Source of the DNA: Flavobacteriales bacterium
GTDB lineage: Bacteria > Bacteroidota > Bacteroidia > Flavobacteriales_F > PHOS-HE28
DNA length: 64,000 nt
Assembly (NCBI GenBank): GCA_016788205.1
Contig: JAEUTA010000014.1
Location: 62,001-126,000 of the forward strand
Reading direction: 5' to 3'
In this document: positions 37,708-45,096 of the stretch, in pieces
Layout of the letters: every line of letters begins with the position of its first letter
Position numbering within the stretch: the stretch's first letter is position 1
The notes under the pieces: model-generated
What the model was told of the DNA's origin: nothing
Databases searched by the model: none
The model's input: only the letters and a program-made list of their open reading frames with translations
Translations under genes and position numbers: made by a program

Positions 37708-38510
37708 ATCCGTCTACGCAACGTGATCACGAAGTGGTCGCCCCAGTTGCGGAAAAGAGGGAGTGAAGCGATGCTGTCCTCAACTGCTGCGAGCACCTTG
37801 AACAACGTGGGCCAGCGCGAGGGAAAGTGCTCCTGATGCGGTGGCGGAACGATCAGCGACAAGGCGCGCTGTGCGATCACATCATAACGCGGGCCGAAAT
37901 GGTGTTCCACGTAGCTCGGTGCGTAGTAGTAGCAAGGGAAGGAAACACCTTCCAATTGCGCTGGAGTTCGTTCCCGGAAACGACGGCGTGCAAGGCGGAA
38001 ATTCCCTTTCAATGCTGCGAGCACCTCCCACGGGCTGAAGCGCGGCATGATCACCAACGTGCATGTTCCTCCCGGACGAAGAACACGGTCGATCCCATGC
38101 AGTACGATGTCCAATCGATCCGTGCAGTTGAGGCCTCCGAAGTTGCTGAAGACGTGATCGAAGCGTTTGTCACCGAGCTTTTCTAGTTCAAGGAAGGAAC
38201 ACTGGCGCGTTACCCATTGAACGGTGGACCTCTCCAGTTTCAATTCCTGCTGTTGGATCATGCCCGGCGCGACGTCCGTTGCCAGCACCTTCAACCCATG
38301 CGCTGCGAAGTAGGCGCTGTCGATGCCCGTGCCCGCATTCAGTTCAAGCAGACTTTCGCCAGCCTTCATGGATCGTATGGCCTGCGCGCGCACCCGATCA
38401 CGCACCCATCCGATCAGCGGGTTGGCGGCATCAATGGCATCGAACACGTCCGATTGCCGCGAGAAGGCATCTGCGGCCGTGCCGCGCTCGATCGTGGCCG
38501 TGCCATTCAT
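37704..38510 (-). CDS. Class I SAM methyltransferase of a four-gene unit (third gene)
   Basis: A 268-residue methyltransferase. The SAM motif is LLELNAGTGIDSAYFAA (54-70), next is VLATDVAPGMIQQ, and FDHVFSNFGGLNCTDRLDIVL is the motif IV region. The C-terminal third contains several Trp, Tyr and Phe residues and a stretch KGNFRLARRRFRERTP that may bind a hydrophobic substrate. It overlaps both neighbours by 4 nt and is not a close copy of the other methyltransferase. Confidence 0.87.
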   Translation of the reverse strand: MNGTATIERGTAADAFSRQSDVFDAIDAANPLIGWVRDRVRAQAIRSMKAGESLLELNAGTGIDSAYFAAHGLKVLATDVAPGMIQQQELKLERSTVQWVTRQCSFLELEKLGDKRFDHVFSNFGGLNCTDRLDIVLHGIDRVLRPGGTCTLVIMPRFSPWEVLAALKGNFRLARRRFRERTPAQLEGVSFPCYYYAPSYVEHHFGPRYDVIAQRALSLIVPPPHQEHFPSRWPTLFKVLAAVEDSIASLPLFRNWGDHFVITLRRRI

Positions 38511-39952
38511 GCTTTTGCCAGCCGTTTCAGACGTTCACCTTCAAGGAAAGCGGCAGGCATGTAGTACAAGGCCGAGAGCGCGCGCTTGGGGGTGAAGCCT
38601 GGTCGACCGCTCAACGCACTACGGATCGCCAGCAAAGCTTGTTTGCGCCGGTAGCGCTTGTGCACGTAACGATGAAGTCGTTTGTAGTATGCTGGGCGCT
38701 GGCGGTTCCGGAACATCATCGCGAGGTCGTCGCTGTCCGTCCAGTTCGCTTTGGCGTTGAGGTCGGTCTTCACCTTTTCGTAGAAGACCGTGCCGGGGAG
38801 TGGATAGGACACGGATACACCGATGTCGTCCGGCATCAGGTCTTCCACCATGCGGATGGTCTTCTCAACGTCAACGTCAGTTTCACCGAGATAGCCGAAC
38901 TGCAGGAAGAAGCAGACACGGACGCCTTTCGAGCGCAGCAGGCGCGTGGCCTCGGCGATCTGTTCCACGGTGGTGCCCTTGTCCATGGCATCCAGGATAT
39001 GTTGGCTGCCGCTTTCGGCACCTACCCATACTTCTTCAAGGCCGCTCGCGACGAGCGCGTCGATCGTGTCGCTTTCCAGCAATAGGTCCACGCGGCTTTG
39101 GATCTTGTAGCGGATCTTCAACCCACGTTCGATCAGCAGGTCACGGAAACGCTGCACCCATCCCGGCTTCAATCCGAAGATGTCATCAGCGAACCAGATG
39201 TGGTCCGGCTTGTACTGTTGCAGCAATTCGAACTCGCGTACCACATGCTCAGGTGAACGGCTGTTGTAGCGGTTGCCGTAGATCGGCTTTGCGCACCAGT
39301 TGCACTTGAACGGACAGCCACGCGTGGTGGCCATGTTCAGCGAGAAGAAACCTTGGGATCGCAACCAGATCGCTCGGTACGGATCTACATCGATAAGATC
39401 CCATGCAGGAAGCGGCAGTGCATCCAACTCGCGAAGCACAGCGCGTTTCGCCGTTTTGTGTACGGTGCGGTTCTTGAGCAGAACGACACCGGCCACTTCA
39501 TCGATCGGTGCGTTCGCATCCCACGTCGCGATCACTTCTTGCATTCCGGGTTCACCCTCGCCGAGGATGACGACATCGGCTCCGGCGTTCAGGTACGCTT
39601 CGGAATGATCGGTAGCATCGGAACCGTTCACGGCCACGCGGCAACCGGCATCCTTCGCAATGGCGATCATCCGGAACGCGGCATCGCGCATCACGGTGAG
39701 GCACATTTTGGTGAGGTAGTTGAAGCCGTCATCATACACCACCAACGCATGTGGCCGGAAACGTTCGATCTCCGGGATGATCTCATCAGGCGAGTTCCGC
39801 AGACCGGTATCGAAGACTTCGACGTCATGCCCTTGTTCGCGCAACACGGCTGCAGCCAGCATGGTACCGAGCGGAGGGTAGGGGCGCGCATCGGCCCACT
39901 GCTTCGGATCGAGGCGATAGAAATAGCTGTGCGTGATCAGTACGCGTGCCAT
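38507..39952 (-). CDS. B12-binding-domain radical SAM enzyme
   Basis: A 481-residue enzyme. The N-terminal Rossmann-like part (about 1-140) resembles the cobalamin-binding domain of class B radical SAM methyltransferases (YPPLGTMLAAAVLREQGHDVEVFDT), but the lower-ligand motif DxHxxG is not seen. The 4Fe-4S cluster motif CxxxCxxC (C203, C207, C210) follows in TTRGCPFKCNWCAKP. Next are the radical SAM barrel strands and a C-terminal tail about 120 residues long, rich in basic residues. It could methylate an unactivated carbon or rearrange a lipid, sugar or peptide. Confidence 0.9.
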   Translation of the reverse strand: MARVLITHSYFYRLDPKQWADARPYPPLGTMLAAAVLREQGHDVEVFDTGLRNSPDEIIPEIERFRPHALVVYDDGFNYLTKMCLTVMRDAAFRMIAIAKDAGCRVAVNGSDATDHSEAYLNAGADVVILGEGEPGMQEVIATWDANAPIDEVAGVVLLKNRTVHKTAKRAVLRELDALPLPAWDLIDVDPYRAIWLRSQGFFSLNMATTRGCPFKCNWCAKPIYGNRYNSRSPEHVVREFELLQQYKPDHIWFADDIFGLKPGWVQRFRDLLIERGLKIRYKIQSRVDLLLESDTIDALVASGLEEVWVGAESGSQHILDAMDKGTTVEQIAEATRLLRSKGVRVCFFLQFGYLGETDVDVEKTIRMVEDLMPDDIGVSVSYPLPGTVFYEKVKTDLNAKANWTDSDDLAMMFRNRQRPAYYKRLHRYVHKRYRRKQALLAIRSALSGRPGFTPKRALSALYYMPAAFLEGERLKRLAKA

Positions 39953-39955
39953 GGC

Positions 39956-40921
39956 TCAGGAAAGCGGAACGCCCAGGCGTTGTTCCAGCATGCTCATGCG
40001 CTTCTCGTATCCATCCATAACGAGTTTCTGGAAGTTGCGGGGATGATGCTTGCTCACATACGTACGTGTACGTAGCGCGATCTCGAACGAACGGACATCC
40101 ATGCCGCTGAATTTCCGTTTCCAATAGTACCAGGTCAATTGCATCGCCCATTGATCGAGCACTGTGCCGATGCGGCCACCGAGGAGTCGTTCCATCAAAC
40201 CCTTCGTGCGTCCGTTCCCGATGGGGACTTCCCTGCTTTTCGGCTGCGGTGCGGCAGGGTACATCCCGAACGCCCATGCATTGCGCTCAAAGAAGGCCTC
40301 GGTCGTTCCGTTACCGTACATCGGCATCAGCGTGACCACTTCCGTAGCGGTGAAGCGGTTGCGGTCCTCTACGGTGAGATGTTCGGTGTCGAGGAAATAG
40401 TTCACACAGAAATCGCGGCGACTGTTCAAGAGGAAGATCTTCTTGTACATCACCAGCAGTGTACGTGTCACCCACAGACGGCCAGGTGTGGTCACCACGA
40501 AGAAGTCGATATCCCCATCCTCGGCCAGGCAGCCCTTGCTCATGCTACCACTGATGAACACGGCGCGCACGAAAGGGAAACGTGCGATGCGGCGCGACAT
40601 GCCATGCGCTTTCGGCATGCGCGCGACTGCGCGACGTTCAGATGCGATCCTGCGATCCACCTTCGTGCGTATGTCGCTCAACCCCCAGTAGGAAGCATGC
40701 TGTTGCACGATGCCATGATCGGACAATTCCCCTAGAGCACGCTCTATCAGTTCCGCACATTGTGGTCCGTCATCCGCGAAGCGTAGGATCTCATCGATCT
40801 TCAGCGGGTGTGAGAACACATCGAAGTACGCCAGCACGCGTAATGCTATGGCTCGGGCCAACAGCATTTCGTTGTCGGTTCCTGGGATGACCGTTGTGGC
40901 GGGAGAGCTTAATGGTCCCAT
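39956..40921 (-). CDS. Nucleotidyltransferase-like protein with winged-helix N-terminus
   Basis: A 321-residue protein. The first about 85 residues look like a winged helix (YFDVFSHPLKIDEIL ... ELSDHGIVQQHASYWGLSD). The nucleotidyltransferase site GSMSKGCLAEDGDIDFFVV (125-143) has the GS motif and the Asp pair D137 and D139, so catalytic residues are intact. The C-terminus is a helical domain. It may transfer NMP to a protein, sugar or small molecule. A start at 40867 (MLLARAIAL) is also possible. First gene of the four-gene unit, 3 nt before the radical SAM gene. Confidence 0.8.
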   Translation of the reverse strand: MGPLSSPATTVIPGTDNEMLLARAIALRVLAYFDVFSHPLKIDEILRFADDGPQCAELIERALGELSDHGIVQQHASYWGLSDIRTKVDRRIASERRAVARMPKAHGMSRRIARFPFVRAVFISGSMSKGCLAEDGDIDFFVVTTPGRLWVTRTLLVMYKKIFLLNSRRDFCVNYFLDTEHLTVEDRNRFTATEVVTLMPMYGNGTTEAFFERNAWAFGMYPAAPQPKSREVPIGNGRTKGLMERLLGGRIGTVLDQWAMQLTWYYWKRKFSGMDVRSFEIALRTRTYVSKHHPRNFQKLVMDGYEKRMSMLEQRLGVPLS

Positions 40922-41025
40922 GGTCTCACGACGTGGTCGCCGCTTTCGGCGTGGCCTACGCGCTGTCGTGTGGTGAAGGTAACCTGACGAAACGGGAGAA
41001 GGGCGGGATGAAACGGTCGTCGCGC

Positions 41026-41481
41026 TTATTCCTCTGTGTCAACGTACATCTTCTTGATCCGCATGAGCGGCCCCGGACAGTGCGTACCGTGGCAGTTCGC
41101 GCAGCTTTGCACCAAAGCGTTGTAGGCCTGGGAACGGTCCGCCGTTCGCACCTTGTATAAGCGGTCCAATTTGTTCTGGTAGTCCTTGCCGAACGTGGGG
41201 AAGGTGATGGGGTCGATGTGCATGCCTTTCGTAGGCTCGGCAGTCAGGAGCTTCTTGAAATTCTTCGGGTACGGCGGTAGCTGACCTCCGCGCTTCACGG
41301 CGACTTTAACACTGTCGGCATGGATTGCCATGGCGCGCATCATCAAGGCCAATTCACTCGGTGGAGTAAGCTCTTGAACGGCCGGTGCCGATCGTTCCGC
41401 GACCTCCTTTTCGGGAGAACTGGCGAAGCAGCCTACGAGCGCGGTAAGCAGGAGTAGTATCAGGGTACGGGTCTGGACCAT
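41026..41481 (-). CDS. Haem-binding (cytochrome c-like) lipoprotein
   Basis: A 151-residue predicted lipoprotein. The lipobox LLTALVGC puts the modified Cys at about 18. Near the C-terminus a single haem site CANCH lies at 127-131. A distal Met, perhaps in GPLMRIKKM, could be the sixth ligand. It resembles small outer-face cytochromes in Bacteroidota. The chosen start MVQTRTLILLL at 41481 avoids a poor upstream extension. A -7-like box TTACTTTG lies on the minus strand about 7 nt upstream. Confidence 0.78.
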   Translation of the reverse strand: MVQTRTLILLLLTALVGCFASSPEKEVAERSAPAVQELTPPSELALMMRAMAIHADSVKVAVKRGGQLPPYPKNFKKLLTAEPTKGMHIDPITFPTFGKDYQNKLDRLYKVRTADRSQAYNALVQSCANCHGTHCPGPLMRIKKMYVDTEE

Positions 41482-41555
41482 CTGGAGCAAAGTAACGGCG
41501 CACTGACACAATGGCCGTGCCACGGAAGGGGTCTGGTCTTTGAGCGAGGTTCGCG

Positions 41556-42299
41556 ATGGCCGGATCGGACGAGGATTCTGTGGTGCACCTACCGCGAAAG
41601 GAACGCGGGCTGGTGAACTCGGCCGTGCTTCCAGCTATCGCTGTCCTGTTGCTGTGGTGTGCCTATTGGTTGGATGTCGTGTTCGATCTGGAATTCTACC
41701 GCCTCGGCATCTTTCCCCGCATCGCGAAAGGACTTTCAGGCGTCGTGGCGGCTCCGTTCATTCACGGTGATCTGGATCATTTGCTCAACAACTCCATCCC
41801 GCTCTTCGTGCTGGGTTGGGGGCTGATGTACTTCTTCCCCCGACTCGCCGGTCGGGTGCTGATCGGTTCCTGGTTGGTGAGCGGACTTTGTGTGTGGGTG
41901 TCGGCACGGTCCAGCTATCACATCGGCGCGAGCGGTGTGGTCTATGGCCTCGCCGCTTTCCTTTTCACCAGTGGAATACTGCGTAGACAAAGGACGTTGA
42001 TGGGGCTTGCGTTGCTGGTGGTCTTCCTCTACGGCGGTTTGCTGTGGGGCATGTTCCCGATCTTCCCTCACATTAGCTGGGAGAGTCATTTCTGGGGTGG
42101 TGCGGCCGGGGTTATCATGGCCTTCATCTATCGCCATGTTCCATCGGCCGTCAACGATCCACGGCCGATCGTTTGGGACGATGAAGAAGATGAGCCTAAC
42201 GATGACAAAGCGCTCCATCCCATGACGAACGACGAGGATGAGCATGGAACCCGCACCTGGCGCAGCACCGATACGTGGAACATCGGGCCTCCCAAATGA
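41556..42299 (+). CDS. Rhomboid-family intramembrane serine protease
   Basis: A 247-residue protein with six or so membrane segments. The catalytic Ser S126 lies in GASGVVYG and the His H178 in SHFWGGAAG; HGDLDHLLNN, a rhomboid feature, is in the second segment. After the membrane part, a polar Asp/Glu-rich tail of about 55 residues (WDDEEDEPNDD) follows. Rhomboids cut membrane proteins inside the bilayer. Its own substrates are unknown. Confidence 0.93.
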   Translation: MAGSDEDSVVHLPRKERGLVNSAVLPAIAVLLLWCAYWLDVVFDLEFYRLGIFPRIAKGLSGVVAAPFIHGDLDHLLNNSIPLFVLGWGLMYFFPRLAGRVLIGSWLVSGLCVWVSARSSYHIGASGVVYGLAAFLFTSGILRRQRTLMGLALLVVFLYGGLLWGMFPIFPHISWESHFWGGAAGVIMAFIYRHVPSAVNDPRPIVWDDEEDEPNDDKALHPMTNDEDEHGTRTWRSTDTWNIGPPK

Positions 42300-42300
42300 A

Positions 42301-42329
42301 AAGCCCCGCTGTGTCGAACAACGGGGCTT
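42301..42329. terminator. Hairpin between convergent rhomboid and META genes
   Basis: An 8-bp GC-rich perfect stem (AAGCCCCG with CGGGGCTT) begins just after the rhomboid stop. Preceding AAs and following TTs add a short A/T tract on each strand. Likely a bidirectional terminator. Confidence 0.8.
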
Positions 42330-42346
42330 CGTTCTAGAGCGTGTGT

Positions 42347-42808
42347 TCATTCCTGCGTGAAGGTCGCGAGGTCCGCACCAGCATCATCCATCAGGCCCAG
42401 GACACCGCTTTTGTCCACGTTGAACTTCCGCGCTGCCCGCAGGGCGCTCATGAAACCGTTCTCGATGGGCTGCACTCCTTCACAGTACTTCTTGGTGGAA
42501 CCCAAGTTCGGGAACTGAACGCGCTCGCCTTCGAGTTGGAAACCACCCATCAGGCTGTTGCAGCCGCCGAAGCCTTCCACCTTATCACCGTCCTTCAACA
42601 AGCGAAGCCAAGGAGCCTCGGCACCATCGGGCATGGTTACCGTATTGCCTTTGATGGTGCGAACGACCCATTTGCTGTCCAGGAGGCTCGTGACCTTTTC
42701 GGCCCCCATTGCGACATCTCCATCACCAGCAGCTGCGGCGGTCTTCTCGTTGCACTTGTGCGCGCTCATGGTAACGAGCAGGGTCAATGCCAGCGGGATG
42801 TACTTCAT
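42347..42808 (-). CDS. META-domain (HslJ-like) exported protein
   Basis: A 153-residue protein with an exported N-terminus (MKYIPLALTLLVTMSAHKC, a possible lipobox-like Cys at 19). The META domain (about 40-150) carries GFGGCNSLMGGFQLEGERV, the family signature, and WVVRTIKGN. HslJ-type proteins link to heat or antibiotic stress in other bacteria. It lies just downstream of dnaN but has its own -7-like box TACCTTCG (42827-42834). Confidence 0.87.
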   Translation of the reverse strand: MKYIPLALTLLVTMSAHKCNEKTAAAAGDGDVAMGAEKVTSLLDSKWVVRTIKGNTVTMPDGAEAPWLRLLKDGDKVEGFGGCNSLMGGFQLEGERVQFPNLGSTKKYCEGVQPIENGFMSALRAARKFNVDKSGVLGLMDDAGADLATFTQE

Positions 42809-42826
42809 AACGGATGTGTGGTTACC

Positions 42827-42834
42827 CGAAGGTA
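42827..42834 (-). promoter_or_regulatory. TACCTTCG -7-like box before the META gene
   Basis: The complement reads TACCTTCG, one mismatch to TAnnTTTG, 19 nt before the META gene ATG and beyond the dnaN stop. Identical octamers lie before mtaB, phoH and the MazG-like gene. Confidence 0.5.
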
Positions 42835-42855
42835 TGCTGATCCCGTGCCGAACGA

Positions 42856-43977
42856 TCAGTTATTCAGCATCACCGGCATCACCAGCATTAACACGTCCTC
42901 TCCAGCTTCGCCGGCTTCGCCAGGAAGCAGAATGCCCGCGCGGTTCGGTGCGCTCATCTCCAGCATCACATGTTCGGTGCCCAGGTTGTTGAGCATGTCC
43001 ATGAGGAAGCGCGAGTTGAAGCCGATGGTGATCTCGTCGCCCTCGTAGGAGCAGGTGAGTTTCTCGTTGGCTTCGTTGGCGAAGTCCAAGTCTTCCGCGC
43101 TGATGGTGAGCTGGCTGCCGTTGATGTGCAGGCGCACCTGATGTGTGGTCTTGTTGGCGAAGATGGCCACGCGGCGGATCGAGCTCAGGAAGGTCGCACG
43201 ATCGATCGTCAGTTTGTTCGGGTTCGTCTTGGGGATGACGGCCTCATAATTCGGGTACTTGCCATCGATCAGGCGGCACACGAGCAGGGTGTTGTCAAAA
43301 CGGAACGCGGCGTTGTTCTCGTTGAACTCGATGGTCACTTCGGCGTTCGTGCCAGCCAGTGTGTTCTTCAGCAGGTTCAGCGGCTTCTTCGGAACGATGA
43401 AGGAAGCGGCTTTCGGTGCCTGGATATCGGTGCGTTTGTAACGGACCAGCTTGTGGGCATCAGTGGCAACGAAGCGCACATCCTCGTTGGTGAGCTCGAA
43501 GAAGATCCCGCTCATCACCGGACGTAGATCATCGTTCCCCGTGGCGAAGATGGTCTTGTTGATGGCCATGGCCAGCGTACCAGCGGGCAGGGTCAACTTA
43601 GCGGCATCTTCCAACACCGGACTCCGTGGGAATTCACTGCCGTTGAAGCCGGTCATCTTGTACTTCCCCTGATCGCTGTTGATCTCCACACCGAAATGCT
43701 TGCCATCGATGCTGAAGGTGAGCGGCTGCTCGGGGAAGGCTTTCAGCGTGTCCAGCAGCAGACGAGCCGGAATGGCCACGCTGCCCTTGTCCTTCGCTTC
43801 CACTGCCAAGGTGGCCGTGATGGTCGTTTCCAGGTCGCTGGCCGTGATCGTCAACTGCTTGCCGTCGATGTCGAACAGGAAGTTGTCCAGGATGGGCAGG
43901 GTGTTGCTGCTGGCGAGCACCCCTTGGAGAAGCTGCAATTGCTTGAGCAGGGCAGTGCTGGAAACGATGAATTTCAT
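42856..43977 (-). CDS. dnaN: DNA polymerase III sliding clamp (beta)
   Basis: A 373-residue beta clamp with three repeated domains. Family strings are FIVSSTALLKQLQ at the start, LTITASDLETTI near 50 and the C-terminal MLVMPVMLNN. The clamp tethers the polymerase to DNA. It is monocistronic or a short unit with META, and not next to dnaA, which is 15 kb away. Confidence 0.97.
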   Translation of the reverse strand: MKFIVSSTALLKQLQLLQGVLASSNTLPILDNFLFDIDGKQLTITASDLETTITATLAVEAKDKGSVAIPARLLLDTLKAFPEQPLTFSIDGKHFGVEINSDQGKYKMTGFNGSEFPRSPVLEDAAKLTLPAGTLAMAINKTIFATGNDDLRPVMSGIFFELTNEDVRFVATDAHKLVRYKRTDIQAPKAASFIVPKKPLNLLKNTLAGTNAEVTIEFNENNAAFRFDNTLLVCRLIDGKYPNYEAVIPKTNPNKLTIDRATFLSSIRRVAIFANKTTHQVRLHINGSQLTISAEDLDFANEANEKLTCSYEGDEITIGFNSRFLMDMLNNLGTEHVMLEMSAPNRAGILLPGEAGEAGEDVLMLVMPVMLNN

Positions 43978-44005
43978 CGGAACGATAGGTCTTTTTGAAG
44001 TGGGC

Positions 44006-44013
44006 CAAAGTTA
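44006..44013 (-). promoter_or_regulatory. TAnnTTTG -7 box for dnaN
   Basis: The complement reads TAACTTTG, an exact match to the consensus, 29 nt before the dnaN ATG. DnaA-box-like sites start 30 nt further upstream. Confidence 0.65.
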
Positions 44014-44042
44014 GCCGGGCACCCTCGCGGGCACAGGTCCAC

Positions 44043-44071
44043 TTATTAACACGAAGGGGGGGTTATCCACA
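44043..44071. promoter_or_regulatory. Paired DnaA boxes upstream of dnaN
   Basis: TTATCCACA at 44063-44071 is a perfect DnaA box. TTATTAACA at 44043-44051 has one mismatch. They are in the same orientation, 20 nt apart. DnaA may regulate dnaN or bind an origin here, but two boxes are too few for a typical origin. Confidence 0.55.
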
Positions 44072-44088
44072 GGACGAGGACCCTGTGA

Positions 44089-45096
44089 TCAAGGCCTGAA
44101 ATTGCTGATCGGTTGCAGCATGCGCTCCAACGCCGGACGTTGTACCACCACCAACAAGGTGTCTTGGATCACTGCGTCCATGCGCAACTCGTCGAACAAT
44201 GGACGAGCAACGCCGAAAGGGGGGTCTTCACCACGGTAGGGCTGGTACCAGAACTTCAACCGGGTGACCTCCCCATCGCGTTTGGTGAAGGTAAGGACGT
44301 GGTTGGGGGTCGTCTTCAACAGGGAGTCCCGGTAAGTCGGTTCGCGTTGGATCTCCTCATAGTTGAGTTGTTTGGTGCTGAGTATGGCGCCGTTCACCAA
44401 GACCGTGTCGAAACGGTAGGGTCTTCCGTCCACGTCCAGCAGACTGAATGAACCTGTGGGGTCTTGCAGGATGGTATACGAATTCGCAGGTGCCAGCGGG
44501 GTTTCCAGCTTCACGGAAGCTAGGTCGCGCAGTTCGTTCAGCTTGAAGTACGCGCTACTGCGCCAGATGTCAAGGTCGGTGTGGAACCGGGTGCTCAGGA
44601 TACCGGTGAAGCCTGTCATGCCCAGGATGAACGGAGCGTTGCTGCGTCCCTCGTCCGGTTTCTCCAGTAGAGCGTATGTGCCGAAGTGGTCCTTGGTGCC
44701 GTGTCCGACGATCCAGATCTTCGAGGGCTTGGCCCCACCTTGGTAGATCTCCACTTTCTTGCCCACGGCACCCATCACGCGTAACATCTTCGCTTCTGCG
44801 GCTTTGGGCACGGGGCTTTTCACCTCCACGCGTTTGAACGTGCGAAGCAGCAGGTTCACATCATGCTCCTTGGCGGCGAACTTGTCGTTCACGGTCCATC
44901 CGGCTGCGGACCGCTTCAGGTCGATGGTACGGCCATGCTGGTCAGCGATGAAGATGCGCGTCACCGCTCCGGTGTCCGGCACCGCGAAATCGCTCAGCGG
45001 ACGGTCCAGCGTGGTGGGAGCGGAGTTGCGCGAGAGCCACCACGCCACGGCGCCCAGGGCAACGACCACGATCAAAAGGAGCAGCCTACGGTTCAT
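44089..45096 (-). CDS. DUF4340 protein of the Gld unit
   Basis: A 335-residue protein with a single N-terminal membrane helix (MNRRLLLLIVVVALGAVAWWL) and a periplasmic part of several repeated beta domains typical of DUF4340 proteins (DRPLSDFAVPDTGAVTRIFI). DUF4340 genes commonly follow gldG-like or ABC exporter genes. Function is unknown. Its ATG overlaps the gldG stop by 4 nt. Confidence 0.83.
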   Translation of the reverse strand: MNRRLLLLIVVVALGAVAWWLSRNSAPTTLDRPLSDFAVPDTGAVTRIFIADQHGRTIDLKRSAAGWTVNDKFAAKEHDVNLLLRTFKRVEVKSPVPKAAEAKMLRVMGAVGKKVEIYQGGAKPSKIWIVGHGTKDHFGTYALLEKPDEGRSNAPFILGMTGFTGILSTRFHTDLDIWRSSAYFKLNELRDLASVKLETPLAPANSYTILQDPTGSFSLLDVDGRPYRFDTVLVNGAILSTKQLNYEEIQREPTYRDSLLKTTPNHVLTFTKRDGEVTRLKFWYQPYRGEDPPFGVARPLFDELRMDAVIQDTLLVVVQRPALERMLQPISNFRP

